Below, one piece after another: positions 31,751 through 43,228 of a stretch of DNA of 64,000 bases (position 1 is the stretch's first letter; each line of letters begins with the position of its first letter). The notes under the pieces are model-generated. The model worked only from the letters and a program-made list of their open reading frames with translations, did no database searches and had not been told where the DNA came from. Source of the DNA: Hygrophila difformis (Eukaryota; Streptophyta; Magnoliopsida; Lamiales; Acanthaceae); assembly GCA_030278955.1 (NCBI GenBank), contig JAOANR010000001.1, positions 21,183,468 through 21,247,467 on the forward strand. Reading direction: 5' to 3'. Made by a program: the position numbers and the translations under genes.

Positions 31751-34700
31751 GGTGCGCGAAAGAAAGATATTACAGAGCCAGTGTTAGAAAAAGGTCTTGT
31801 GCTTCCAGATGATGACCACTTTGACACCATATTCTTGGAAGATGTCTACAAACCGACTCATATCTCGGAGCAACGACCAACCGGCCTGTACCAATTCATG
31901 TCATGAGAGACCAGGTCACTGAATTTATAAGACATACCAATTGGAATGCACTGAGAAAGAACCAGATACAAACTCGCCTCATGACTAAAGCTGAGGCCGA
32001 GGAATACCTGAGGGTCGACTTCCCCCATGACATGTCATTTGTACAGCCAGAGGCAAAGGATCTCGTTGGGTCGATGGTGGAGGAGAATAGGCTGGAATTC
32101 TTGCACTTTCTGATGGAGATGGACGCATTCAGACTAAATTACTACAATAAAATAGGCAAGAAAGTCCTTTTCTACAAGAGGGAAGTCCGAAATGAATTCT
32201 GCGGTTACATCAGAAGAAAATGGGTCAAACGACTCTCGCTCATCACCAGGCCAATTTTTGTGAACAAATTTCTGAAAGATGCAGAAAGGAATTTGGGCAT
32301 TAACCTTAATGAAGAGGAGAATGAGAATGAGGAAGACAGTGAGGATGTTTTGATTGACCAGTACACAAGTGCTGCTTCCCCACCTCGGGTTTACACTGAA
32401 GCCAACCCACAAGCCAAACAAGAGCCTGCAGAAGTTCCAATACCGCCAGTCCAACAAGAGCCACTACCAAGCCAGAAATCTGAATGTCAAGTTCAACCCA
32501 AGAAAACAGTGGACGAGCCACCGAAAAAGAAGAGAATTATATCTTTGGGACAGAAAGAAAAAAGTGAAAGAGCACCGGAGCCACAAGTCAAAATCAAAGA
32601 GCCTGAGCCACCAGTGAAAAAAACTGCTGAAACTTCAGAACCAATAGGTAGAGGGAAAGGGAAAATGGAAGAACTGTCTAAGAAAGAGAAAACTCAAAGA
32701 GCACAGGAAATAGCCGATGCAGAAAGGGCTCGGGAATTGCATGAAAAGTATGATCGGGAGGCTGCAGTAGCAATCCAGGCCCAAGGGGCCGAGAAAGAGA
32801 GGTGGCAAATTGAGAAAATGGCCGATGAGAAGGAGAGATTGGAGGAGAAAACGGTAGAGGCTGAGAAGAAAAAGAAAGCTTTTGAAGAAGAACAAATTTT
32901 GAAAAACATTCAAAGGACTAGAGATGAAGAAACAGCCAGAAAATTACAAACTGATTTGGAGGCGAGAAAGTCGGTAGGAATTGAGAAAGAAATTGGGAAG
33001 CAGACAGATGCTGAAGAAAGACAAACCAGAGAAAAGATTATAAAAGTCAAAATTGAAAAAAGAGAAGAAGAAGCCAGAAAAATGCAGGCTGAGCATGAAA
33101 AGAGGAAATCTGCCAATGCTGAAAAAGTACAAGAGGCAGAAGGTGAGGAGCTCATGATAATGGACAAAATGCCAGAAATAAGACCAACTACTAGGGAAGA
33201 CCCCCATCAATGGGCCGGCTACACTCCGGAGGAAAGAAGGGAAAAATTCAGAGAAGTAATTTTCTTGAAAAAAGATGATCCGTTATGGCTGGAGTATTTG
33301 GCTGCAAAAGAAATTCATGAAAGAGGCAAAGCAGAAACCGCCCTAGAAGGCCCATCTAAGCAAACGAAGAGAAGAAGAATGTTGATCGGAGAACAGGACG
33401 AGGAGGAGGAAGGATCATTGGCATCGGTCGATCCAGCCGCACTGGCTAATTTACTGGAGGAGCAAACTGATGAACACCCCATGGTTCCAGCACTCAAGGA
33501 AAATATCAGGCAAATCTTGAACGAAGCTGCAAATGAAAGAGATAGGGAGAAGGATGAGGTATCAACAAGTGTTGATCCTTACTTTCCAGTACTTAATTTC
33601 CCAATTCCTGTAAAGACTAAACTCAATACAATGAAAAATGTAAATAAACAGGTTGACGAGGAGCCAAGACGGCAGGAACCTGAGCCAGAGAATGAGCCAA
33701 TAAATGAACAGATTCCGGATGATGACGAGGACCCAACTGACTGGCATAGCAGCGAGGATGAACCCCAAGAATCAATTGGTTCTGTTAAACCAGTTGATTT
33801 TTGGGAGGAGACGGAGGTGCGGACTAGAATGGGTATTTTGAAGAAGCCAAGAGGCAAGAGGCAGATTATGGCAGGGGACTTTATAACAAAATTCAATGGA
33901 AAGGCAGAAGGAGTCAAAGCATATGGGGAGCTACAGGAAACGAATTTACCCGATAAGGGGTTCGAACCAGATACAATAACACATCCAACCGTCGACTTCT
34001 GGAGAACCCAACATGGATGGGGGGAATTCTTGCGACACCATGGGGAACCGGGATATACAGAGCTTAAAAGAGAATTCATTGTGAATATCGATGTTGACGC
34101 AAGGACAACCTGGGTTAGGGGACATACAATTGACATATCCCCACAATACTTAAACAGGTTTCTCGGCACACCGGATCACCCCAGTGAGATTCCAAGAGAA
34201 GATATTTTCAGCAAGTGAGATTCCCACATATCGGGCCATCGCAGACAGCTTAACCAAGAAGCCACCCACTGTCATCACATTCAAAGCCACAGAACTGAAG
34301 ATAGAATTCATGCCTACTCACGAGTTCTTCATGGCAAGAATTAAGCCAAGCTCGCACCCACAAACAACCTCTGGCAGCATCTTGCTGGGGTTTGCGAAGC
34401 TGTGGCATAGACTTAAACTGAATGTGGGATAGCTGATTTTCGAAGTCATGACCACCAAGAACCCGCAAAAGCAAGCACTGTGCTATCCCAACCTTATTAG
34501 GAGGATTTGCTTGGATCAAGGGGTCGACTTGACAGAGTTCACTGGGAGTTCCATGGTGGTGTTAAACCCCCCCCCCCCCCCCCATCCAAGTTCCCTATAT
34601 GTTGAACCAAGAAAGAATTACGTATGCCCTTCCTCAGTTCCCGAAAGATTCTGATCTTCAATCTTTCTTCATATCCGGTGATGACGCACCATCTATTCAG

Positions 34701-35300
34701 TTAAGGTCCTCAACGCCACCACCGGCCCCGAAAAGGAGAAGGAAGTCTCGTACTAAAGGGGGAACTTCAGCACAGCAAGCAGAAATACCTCAACAAGAGC
34801 CGGTGGAGGCCAGTCCAAGCCAAATTCCTCGTCCAGTTCCGCAACAGAAGGCTCCATCTTCGCAACCTCCTTCCCGGAGCCAAAACATCTCGCAACATCC
34901 CGTCGACTCTCAAGTGCTGGAAATTGTGAGTCACATGAGCAAGACAGTTTCAGAAAACATTAAGACGTTGGCAGATGTCATGATTTTAGGGAAGGAAGAT
35001 GAGAAGAGAGAAAAAGCTGAAGAGAGGAAGAGAAGGGAGGAAAAGGAAAAGAGAAGAGAAGAAGAAAGAGCTGAACAGAGGAGAAAAGATGATGAATTCA
35101 AGAGGCTGTTGCTAGAAAGAGAAGAAAGATTACAGAGAGAAAGGCTAGAGAGTGAGGAAAGACAAAGAAAAATGATGCAGACCACTCTAGCTCAACAGGC
35201 CGCCTTGATGACTGCTCTCCTCAGCCAACTTCCGAAGCCGCCTCCACCTCCGACAGATGATGCTGGGCCTTCTAGTCAGCCGCAGGATCCAAAGGAATGA
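31751..35300 (+). pseudogene. ORF1(+), main part: giant retroelement protein with Transposase_32-like domain
   Basis: Continues ORF1(+) after S1; with exon 2 it amounts to about 1,430 codons. After a helical start (YLRVDFPHDMSFVQ) comes a long Lys/Glu-rich coiled-coil region (about 32500-33170). The conserved domain follows: DKGFEPDTITHPTVDFW, TELKREFIVNIDVDA, TWVRGHTIDISPQYLNRFLG and, after a frame shift, CYPNLIRRICLDQGVDL. A basic patch (APKRRRKSRTKGG) and a second charged coiled coil close the protein, ending PKPPPPPTDDAGPSSQPQ. Breaks: a frame shift near 31900, one near 34200, a TAG at 34430-34432, and a shift at a 17-C run (34567-34583). The domain matches the T-element antisense protein and ORF1(-). 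Confidence 0.72.
34567..34583. repeat. 17-C homopolymer in ORF1(+)
   Basis: The C run encodes a proline tract and the reading frame changes across it. It is either a slippage mutation or a sequencing error. Other long C runs are at 7928-7943 and 38552-38572. Confidence 0.9.
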
Positions 35301-36939
35301 GTCCATCAAGATCATATCTTATTCGAGCTTCATTGTAAACATCATATAAGAGAATTTCATTTCACATGTGTAAGTTCTTATTCATTGCATGAAATCTCTT
35401 GTAATTGATGCATTTAAATGTTTTCCAAAAGGAATTTTGCAGTCCAGAACAGATTTTTGAGGAAAGATGTCTGACAGTCCAAGATGAATAAGTGACTGTT
35501 AGGCCCAAAACAAAACTGTTGACATGCTTTGCATGTTGACAGTGCCTCTTTTACTGCTTTAAATTAAATAACCAGCAAAAGCATGCATAAATCTGCACCT
35601 AAATTCACATGTTGAATTTAGGCCTATGATTAAATTTTCAAACTTTTAAATTGGGATAATATAATTGAAGACATGCATAAAATGAATTCCTAAGGTTTTG
35701 AGCTATAAAAATTTAATGATATAATCATCTTATTGGGTAATAAATCTGCATGATGAAAATTTTGATTGTATAAAGTGTTAGAATTAAACTTAGATTAAAT
35801 TTTACAATATTGTATAACATGAATGGTCCATTCCATGTGAGATTTGAGCCATGAGTCACTTTTACTCATTATTTTCTTTGATGTGTGAATCATTTTGATT
35901 AGAGGACACTAGAACTTGCGATTGTGATAATTCAAGACCATGCCATATTCCGAAAATCGGGCATATGTTTGAGGCACTTAGAAAACCCAAATTTTGGCCT
36001 TCTTTTGAAATCCAAACCCAAAAATATTTTCCCTTTAGGATTAACCAAGTTGAGCCTTTAAGCCTAATTTTCCTTTGAAACCCACTATATTTTTTTTCCA
36101 AGCTTTATAAAAAGACCAAGAAAATCAAACTCAAGTGTGCAAGAAGAAATTTTATCAAGGCATTAAATTTATGATCATCAAGAATATATTAATGGGTATT
36201 CAATAAACCAATTCAAAAAAGAGAAGAAAAAAGAAAAAAGAAAAAAGAAGAAAAATGTTGAGTCTATTTCAACAAAAATAAATTGCTAATGACAAAGCAA
36301 TAAGACATAGTCTAAATGTCATGCAAAAGCAAAAGAAAAAGAAAAATATTGATGATCATGAATTTTAAATAAAAATAATGCCATGTTAAGATGAAATAAA
36401 TTCTTGCCACTTCTTGACCCAATAATACCCTTCCATACCAATGTTACAACCGTATGCCCCATTACAACCCTTGAATAAGACCTCATAATCTCGATTTGAA
36501 GAAATGAGCCGGTGGCGAGTTGGTCTGATTTCAAGCTTATGGGATAATTTAATTGAATATCATTATGAGCATTCAATGATTTAAACCCAAATTGAGAGTG
36601 AGTGAAATTTCCGATTATCTTACATGTGAGGCTCTATTCTTTAATTCTGTTCATGCCATACCTTAATTCTTAATTTTAACCTTTGAAGTTCTTCAAGCAT
36701 GATATTTATGACGGATTGACAATAATGTATGATTTGTAGGCCCGATATAGTAAACAAAATATCATTTCATTAAACACTGCAATCAAGGGAGTTTAATACT
36801 TGTAGTTTTTTTATTGTCTTATCCCAATCCAAAAAGAATGTGATTTATGAAGCCACGAAAATGAATTGAATATGCAGAGTTCGTGTTATGAGAAACATTG
36901 ACTCTGACTGCTGGGGACGTTCAGTATTAAATGTGAGGA
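35301..36939. other. Non-coding 3' region of the ORF1(+) element
   Basis: About 1.6 kb of A/T-rich sequence without a supported gene. A TATA-like CTTTATAAAAAG at 36102-36113 has no ORF behind it. The region ends with AAATGTGAGGA at 36930-36939, the polypurine-type block that precedes TGTTGA at 36940. Confidence 0.6.
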
Positions 36940-38345
36940 TGTTGACAATGGCCAGAAATGTCCATTATTTTCAATCTATTTCCGTGTCTGAAACGGGCAT
37001 TTGATTGCATTCCGGTCTTATATTAAATAAGAAAGCAGATGAATTGGACTGATTTATGCATATTTGTAAAAATAGTAAGCTGGTATGAAAAATGCATGAA
37101 TATGTAATTTTATTACACATTTATGTTAGAAAAATCCAAAAACATGAGAAAAGAAAAAGGAAAGAAAAAAGATGGGAAAAGAATTGAAAAACCCACAAAA
37201 ATGCACAATTTCAGGTATTTACGAAGCTAACCATTTATGACGCTATCATAGGATCATGTCGTAAATAGGAGGCTAGCGTCGTAAGCTGGCAGGAACAAAG
37301 ACAAGGCATTGGACATTTACGACGCCAGCCATTTACGACGCTATCATAGGATCACGTCGTACATGGGAGGATAGCGTCGTATGAAGAATTCAACAACTAA
37401 AGAGGTTACGACGTGATCCCAGCTTCACGTCGTAAGTTGTCTGGCTAGGGACAAACTGTGTGCCCGAGTTGGAGACTTACGACGTGAGACTAGGATCACG
37501 TCGCAAATCAAGGATGGCGTCGTAAACTGAGGATCGCGTCGTCCAGAGGCCAGAATTTCAAATTCAGACAAATGGGGCCATGGGCTTAGGGTTTCTCACC
37601 TATTTAAGGAGGTGTTGACTCCCATGATCAGTCACTTCACCACATTCCAAAATTCTTGAAGACAAGGTGTTCTTGAGAGGTGTGTAGTTAGTTTAGTTAG
37701 TTAGGTTTATTTTTTTTGTATTATTCACTTTCATGCTCAATTTCTTTTAGTTTAATGTTCCACTGTTTAGCATAGATTAGTGTTCATTTAGTGTTTTTGA
37801 GCTTAGATAGCCACTTTTTCACTATTTTCAGTTTTGTTGAACAATTATTAAGGTTTGAAATACCCAAATAATGGGTATTATCAAACTATTTGATATAAAA
37901 TGGGAAGTTAATCACAAAAAGAGTCTCAAACCATGAAATGGATTTGATTCCATGGATTTTTATGGCTTTATTTTATGTTTCTTGACCATTTGGTCATACT
38001 TTTCTTGTTCACAGTGGTTTTGCTTATTTTATTTTTTCATTTTGGTTTCATAATGCATGTTATGGTGGTTAAAAACCCTAATCCGGGTTTGTGGTTCGAT
38101 TATGCTTAGTTTTAGCCTTTTATTTCTTTTATACTGTAGCTTTAATGTTCATTCCTGTATTGTTCTATCGCCTTTGTGAACCATAAAACCAGGAAAAGGG
38201 TCTTGAAAACGCATATATTGCATGACCCGACCAAAATTACATGTTCTGGGATGGTTACGACGCTAACCTAGGTTAGCGTCGTAAGTTGGTTTCACGTCGT
38301 AACTGTCTTCAGACTTGGAAAAATTTATCCTACGACGTGAGTCTC

Positions 38346-38371
38346 ACGACGTGATCCTAGGATCACGTCGT
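38346..38371. repeat. Perfect 26-bp palindrome, copy 1
   Basis: Arm ACGACGTGATCCT and its exact reverse complement meet with no loop, centred on CCTAGG. A second copy at 38446-38471 has one mismatch and a third at 38735-38760 is perfect. Looser copies are at 12494-12519, 12587-12612 and 37335-37360. Confidence 0.95.
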
Positions 38372-38551
38372 TATTTCTTTAGTCTCACGTCGTAAGACCC
38401 AAAATACTTGCATGTTCACAAAAACCCACTTACGACGTTAAACTCACGACGTGATCCTAGGATCACGTTGTAATTTAATGACTAGCATCGTAGTCCCCCT
38501 AATTTAATGTTTAGCGTCGTAAATCCTTTATTTTTCGAAAAACACTAAATT

Positions 38552-38572
38552 CCCCCCCCCCCCCCCCCCCCC
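38552..38572. repeat. 21-C homopolymer
   Basis: A 21-base C run lies inside the second ACGACG array, between TAAATT and ACGACGCC. Confidence 0.95.
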
Positions 38573-38734
38573 ACGACGCCAGACTCACGACGTGATCCTA
38601 GACCTTTATGTGCGACGTCAAACCTACGACGTGAACCTAGACTCACGTCGTAATTAAGGTTAGCGTCGTACATACCACCAACTATTCGAAAAATTCCAAA
38701 TTATTTTTCACCCACACATGACGATGCGAGCCTC

Positions 38735-38760
38735 ACGACGTGATCCTAGGATCACGTCGT
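38735..38760. repeat. Perfect 26-bp palindrome, copy 3
   Basis: Same sequence as 38346-38371. Each arm carries ACGTG/CACGT, the core recognised by many plant bZIP factors. A regulatory role is inference. Confidence 0.95.
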
Positions 38761-38810
38761 AAATTCTGTCTAACGCCGTAATTGGCAACTGAAGCTTTTG
38801 TGAGATTACG

Positions 38811-39030
38811 ACGAACCTGCTACATATCTCTCGACTATCTTTATACTATAAATTTCATAGGATTGTTCAAGAGTAATGCCTGGTTTGTCTACCGAAAGCG
38901 CACGGTATCAAGCTTGCAGTATTTATTTCTAATTGTTGGGATCGTTCTCTGGAGAGTTACACGATAGAAGTGTTTTAATAGAATTATTGGTTCTAGAACA
39001 TAGTACTACTCTGGTTTATGGATGGTGTAA
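38811..39030. other. Unassigned spacer
   Basis: 220 bp between the last ACGACG motif and the probable left edge of the minus-strand LTR. It may be the rest of the plus-strand LTR or the original insertion flank. No gene was seen. Confidence 0.5.
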
Positions 39031-40579
39031 TGATGATATCTGATGAATAAATGCTGAATTGTAAGTGCATAAAACTGTAAAGAAATAAAGAAAGCAGCAT
39101 TAAAAAGTAGCAATGAATGATATGAATGTGTTTATGAATTCATGGGTTAAAAGATAAAATGGACTTAGTGACAATCAAACAAAATAAGACTATGTTTAAG
39201 TAACCATACTTCTATGATTAACAATAATGCGGAAACACATTGAGATAAGAAAAATCCTTTATGCAAGTTAGTCAGATCTTCATGTCTTTGATCACTTTTC
39301 CAAGACTGGTACTAATGATCTAGTGTCACGACATTGTTAAGCACTGAAATCATGAGATACAATTACTAAGAAATGATCGGTCAGACCCATTTCTTGGCAA
39401 AAGCTTTCAGAATTATCACTTAATCTGTTTCTTTCGGATTCAGATTAAGCCATTGGCAACCCAAGATCACATCTAAATCATCATGCATTCATCTGAACTT
39501 GAAGTTATTCTCTTCATTACTCTGAGATAAGATAAGCATCTCATATCCCTATAATGGATGTCCTCTACAAGAAATAAGAAAGCAAATATTTAAATCTATC
39601 ATCCAATGGTTACACAAGCCTCAGCTTCTCAGGGTAATTCCTCCAAGTATTTATAAGAAATAATAGTCATGTAAGTATATCAAGATGAAATTGCTAATCA
39701 AAATCCTTGACTTATCTGGACTACTCAGATTCATACAGATGTATTAGCATAGGCATTCTCTGTAAACAATTCTAAATACCCATGACTTAACTCAGGATTA
39801 ATGAAATTTAGTAAGTTGTTTAGCCTCCTACTCATAGCATATGATTAGATCATCATAAAGCTATGAACCCTGGAAGCTAACTCTTCCAAATTCTTATTAA
39901 TTTCTGAGACAAAAGATGGATTTTGAAACATCTTTCCCTTTTAAACGACAGGTACTAAATGTCCAACGTAAGAACAAGTTTGTTCTCAATCACCCTGAGT
40001 AGAAGATGTTCTGAGAAAACTTATATCATCTTCTCCCTCAATGCGTCAGTGAAAGTAATTTTATGGATTTCATGTATGAAATGTAAATTTGTATTAAGAA
40101 GTAGAAGTACTTTACATAGTATGAGAAATATCCCAAAATATCCTAGATATAAGTAGTAATATATGTATAAAGAAACGATGAGGGTTCTGAATCCTCTTAA
40201 GCAAAATGCTAGGGTGTTTCCAAAATATAGATTGGAAACTAGACAGAATTAGGAAATTACTTTCCTATGAAACAGATTTGAGAAATAATCCTGCAAAATA
40301 AGTGTCCAAGATAGCTCGCAGTAGCTATTCTGGGTTTCAAACTATGAACATTCCAATTTTCCGCGCGCTATATCTGTACAGCGTGGAGGGAGCTATTGTT
40401 CAAAGAATGTTCCTCAGATTTAGTTTATACAAAGAACTGAATCCCTCGCAGTATAATCTGAAAGAATGCAGCGAGATTATTCAATTCCTATTTATAGAAT
40501 AGGGGTTATATATCTATAAGAAATGAGTATTTGATATCCCAAAAATGGGAACTAATTCTGATGCTATTTCAAGATAATT

Positions 40580-40610
40580 CTCTCGCTTTGTCAAAATGAC
40601 ATTGCGAGAG
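40580..40610. repeat. CTCTCGC-type imperfect palindrome
   Basis: Arms of 14 bp (CTCTCGCTTTGTCA and TGACATTGCGAGAG) pair except for two T-T mismatches, with an AAA loop. Related inverted repeats are at 40654-40683, 41636-41672 and 41783-41807, and at 63890-63918 upstream of the first F-box gene. Confidence 0.85.
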
Positions 40611-41570
40611 TATTGAAATAACTTGTTTAGGAATAAAGTTGGTAGGATAATTCCTCTCGTCATCTTTTATGACTAAAGCGAGGTTTAATCCTTATATGAA
40701 GGAAAATGTCAAATCCTGGGATTAATCATAACTCCTCCCCGCAACATTCATTCAGAAGGCTGTGAAGACGGAACCTGATACCTCCAGATTTGAGAATTTA
40801 GAGTTGTTTAATTCGTAAAGATTATCATGCGATGGTTAACACTGCATGGGTCTTTAAGAACTTCAATTAATTTTGAACACTAGTCTTTGCAGATTGCTTA
40901 AAGAATTAAAATCAAAGTATACTATCAACAGAATATCAAATGAATCAATAGTTCTACCAGTTTCATACCTAACTCGGTAACACTATTCAAAATCTCTGAA
41001 TAATTATGCCGATCAGATTGTAAATTGGGAAAATATATCACTAGCATGAATCTGAAAGTCGGACTATCAAATTTATGCAGATTTCAATGAGCGAATATTG
41101 CTTTCGAGGTTTATACTTCTCTAAAACAGAATTGAAGAACATTGATTTCTGTTGCAACCTTCCAAAATTGCAACCAGACAGATAAAAACACAAGATTTAA
41201 CATCTGATCTTCCTTCATATATCATGAGTAACAAAGAAATTAAAAACGAATACACCTGGAAATCTGATTGAAATCAGAATAATGCGAATTCGAACGAAGA
41301 AGTCGGAAACTAGACGGCGATCGTCATAATGGATGAACAAAAGCATTCCGATAGCAAATCCTTCTTCCAGAGTACTCTCAAAACTAATCTACTAACATAA
41401 TCTGAAGAAATCTACTGCGAAATCAAATTACAAATCTGAAGAACATGAATTAAATTGCAGAAAAAGTAAACCCTAACTAACCTACCTACTGAATTCTAAA
41501 ATGAACGGGAGAGTAAAAACGAGCTATTCTCTTCAGTCTCCAGTTGTTTGAGCTGATCTCCCAAGGGTCT

Positions 41571-41578
41571 TATTTATA
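41571..41578 (-). promoter_or_regulatory. TATA box of the minus-strand LTR-like region
   Basis: TATAAATA on the minus strand, directly downstream of the CTCGC inverted-repeat cluster. A pyrimidine-rich leader with ACTCTCCCG follows. Confidence 0.65.
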
Positions 41579-42171
41579 GATGGGCGTTGTAACTGCTTTC
41601 CGCCTTGGAAAATAACCGCTCGCGTCAGAATAGCTCTCCTCTCGCCTTGTCCCAGTTCCTTCAAAGCGAGAGTCAAAATGAAGTTATCTTTTAGATCAGG
41701 GCGAGACTTCTCAATCTTCTTTAAACAAACTTCTTCTCGTCATGACTCTTACAGCTTCTTGACTCGTACAAACTTTCTTCCCACGCGATGTCAAATGATC
41801 ATCGCGTAGACTTCAGCTTCTAAACATTTTTCCTCAGATCTTTTCTGATTTCACCTTTAAGTCCTCGCACCATTTCTTCTATTTCCTCGCTACGTTTATT
41901 TCCATCTCTCGCAGCCTTTCAACTTAACTTCCTGCTGAATGACAAAGCGAGAGTCAGATCATATAAAAACATAGCGTGCGAGACTTATAATAAAATCTTA
42001 GAATTTCACGCCATTTTTATATAATTTCCAATTCTTCACAATCTTGGTTTTCCCCACAATCTTTTTATATCTTCTATGATTATTCATTGAAAACTTATGA
42101 AACTATGAACAAAAGATCGTCATTAAGACACTAAATTAGACGCAAATGACAGTTATGAATGACTGTCATCA

Positions 42172-42208
42172 CGATCCTCACATTTAGAACCACTTGTCCT
42201 CAAGTGGT
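42172..42208 (-). promoter_or_regulatory. AGGA-loop hairpin and polypurine-type tract of the minus-strand element
   Basis: On the minus strand a perfect hairpin ACCACTTG-AGGA-CAAGTGGT (42189-42208) is followed by TTCTAAATGTGAGGATCG and then the LTR-like start at 42171. The hairpin has the same arm length and loop as the Tekay-type one (for example 29081-29100) with different arms. Confidence 0.75.
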
Positions 42209-43228
42209 ATGAAACTTATAAAGTTTCAAAGAACAAGTCCAATTTGTGGCTTCCAAGATTAGGTGTTCATGTAAGACTTTACTGGATCATTACCTTCTCT
42301 TTTCCAACTATCTCAAGCTCAACTCTTTAACCGATTGATGCTTCATACCTGACTTCGAGTTTACCAGACTTCATAAAAGCATTAACAAAAATGATTTGCA
42401 TTTATGTTAACTATTGTTCCGCCCTTTAGTTAGTCAAATTTCTCTTCTCACGCTCAATCCTATCCAACTTATGTGCGTATCTTGCGCTTCTGAATCCTTA
42501 GCCAAAAAGAATAAGATAATATACACTATTTTTTTTATATCAAGGGGTGGCTTTTCGTGGCTTTCAATAGCTCGGTTTCACATTATTAGTAGGAGTCGCA
42601 TGACCTGACATTGCAGATGAAACTTCAACTCCCCTACCCTTGACTTTGCTCTTTTAGAGTTCTTCAACTCGTAAGTCAGAGGGGCAGTTGTGCCAGCTAC
42701 TTATATCCACATTATTTTACCATGTTTGTTTCTGAAATTTCCCTTGGTTTTGGCTTTGGACTCATACTTCACTTAATATGCATACTCATCTTCTAAGAGA
42801 GACTACATTAGATCAATTCTTCTAACTTAGTGCAGTTATTTTTTATGGTATGCAAATCACTAAGGTTAATACAATGACAAAATCTTCAAACTATTATCCA
42901 GTAATGACATCAATCAATCTCAAAGTTTACAGCTTAAAACAGTTTTCAAGAGCGGCTCATAAATGCAGTCAAAGTCTATAAAGTGAATGTTTCTGTGGTC
43001 AGCCACTTTAGACTAGTCTTCCACTCCTTCACAAGTTTTCTACCCCACTTGAGTTTCTGGTTAAATTAGTCATAACTTGGAATTCAATCTCACAACGTAG
43101 CTCTCTCATTAACTCTATCCTAGATCAAATTCATGATTTAAGAAATAAATGGAAACAAAGAGAACAATGAAAAGAAAGAAAGCAATAAACAAAGGAAAAA
43201 GAAGGTTACAGAAAACTCCCCTGTGATC
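42209..43228. other. Non-coding 3' region of ORF1(-)
   Basis: About 1 kb, A/T-rich, between the end of ORF1(-) and its hairpin/polypurine block. I see no supported gene. Confidence 0.6.

Larger units (their letters stand above)
36940..38810 (+). repeat. LTR-like region 3' of ORF1(+), with two ACGACG arrays
   Basis: It starts TGTTGACA after a purine-rich block. ACGACG/CGTCGT motifs cluster at 37203-37545, before a TATA-like TATTTAA at 37601, and again at 38253-38808. I found no matching TCAACA end before the next element, so it may be truncated. It shares motif type and layout with 12037-12977, but most other bases do not align by eye. Confidence 0.55.
39031..42171 (-). repeat. LTR-like region of the minus-strand ORF1 element
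   Basis: On the minus strand it starts TGATGACAG after a polypurine-type block and ends GATATCATCA, giving 6-bp inverted ends TGATGA/TCATCA (3141 bp). It has a TATA box at 41571-41578. Clusters of CTCGC/GCGAG inverted repeats lie before it (41585-41945) and again about 900 bp after it (40580-40685). This is the same architecture as the ACGACG LTR-like region, with a different motif. The left end is a best guess, and no ORF of note lies inside. Confidence 0.55.

Noticed and set aside
32134..33768. Minus-strand ORFs of 60-196 aa across ORF1(+)
   Set aside because: They are shadows of the Lys/Glu-rich sense frame (Phe/Leu/Ser-rich in antisense) and have no counterpart in ORF1(-).
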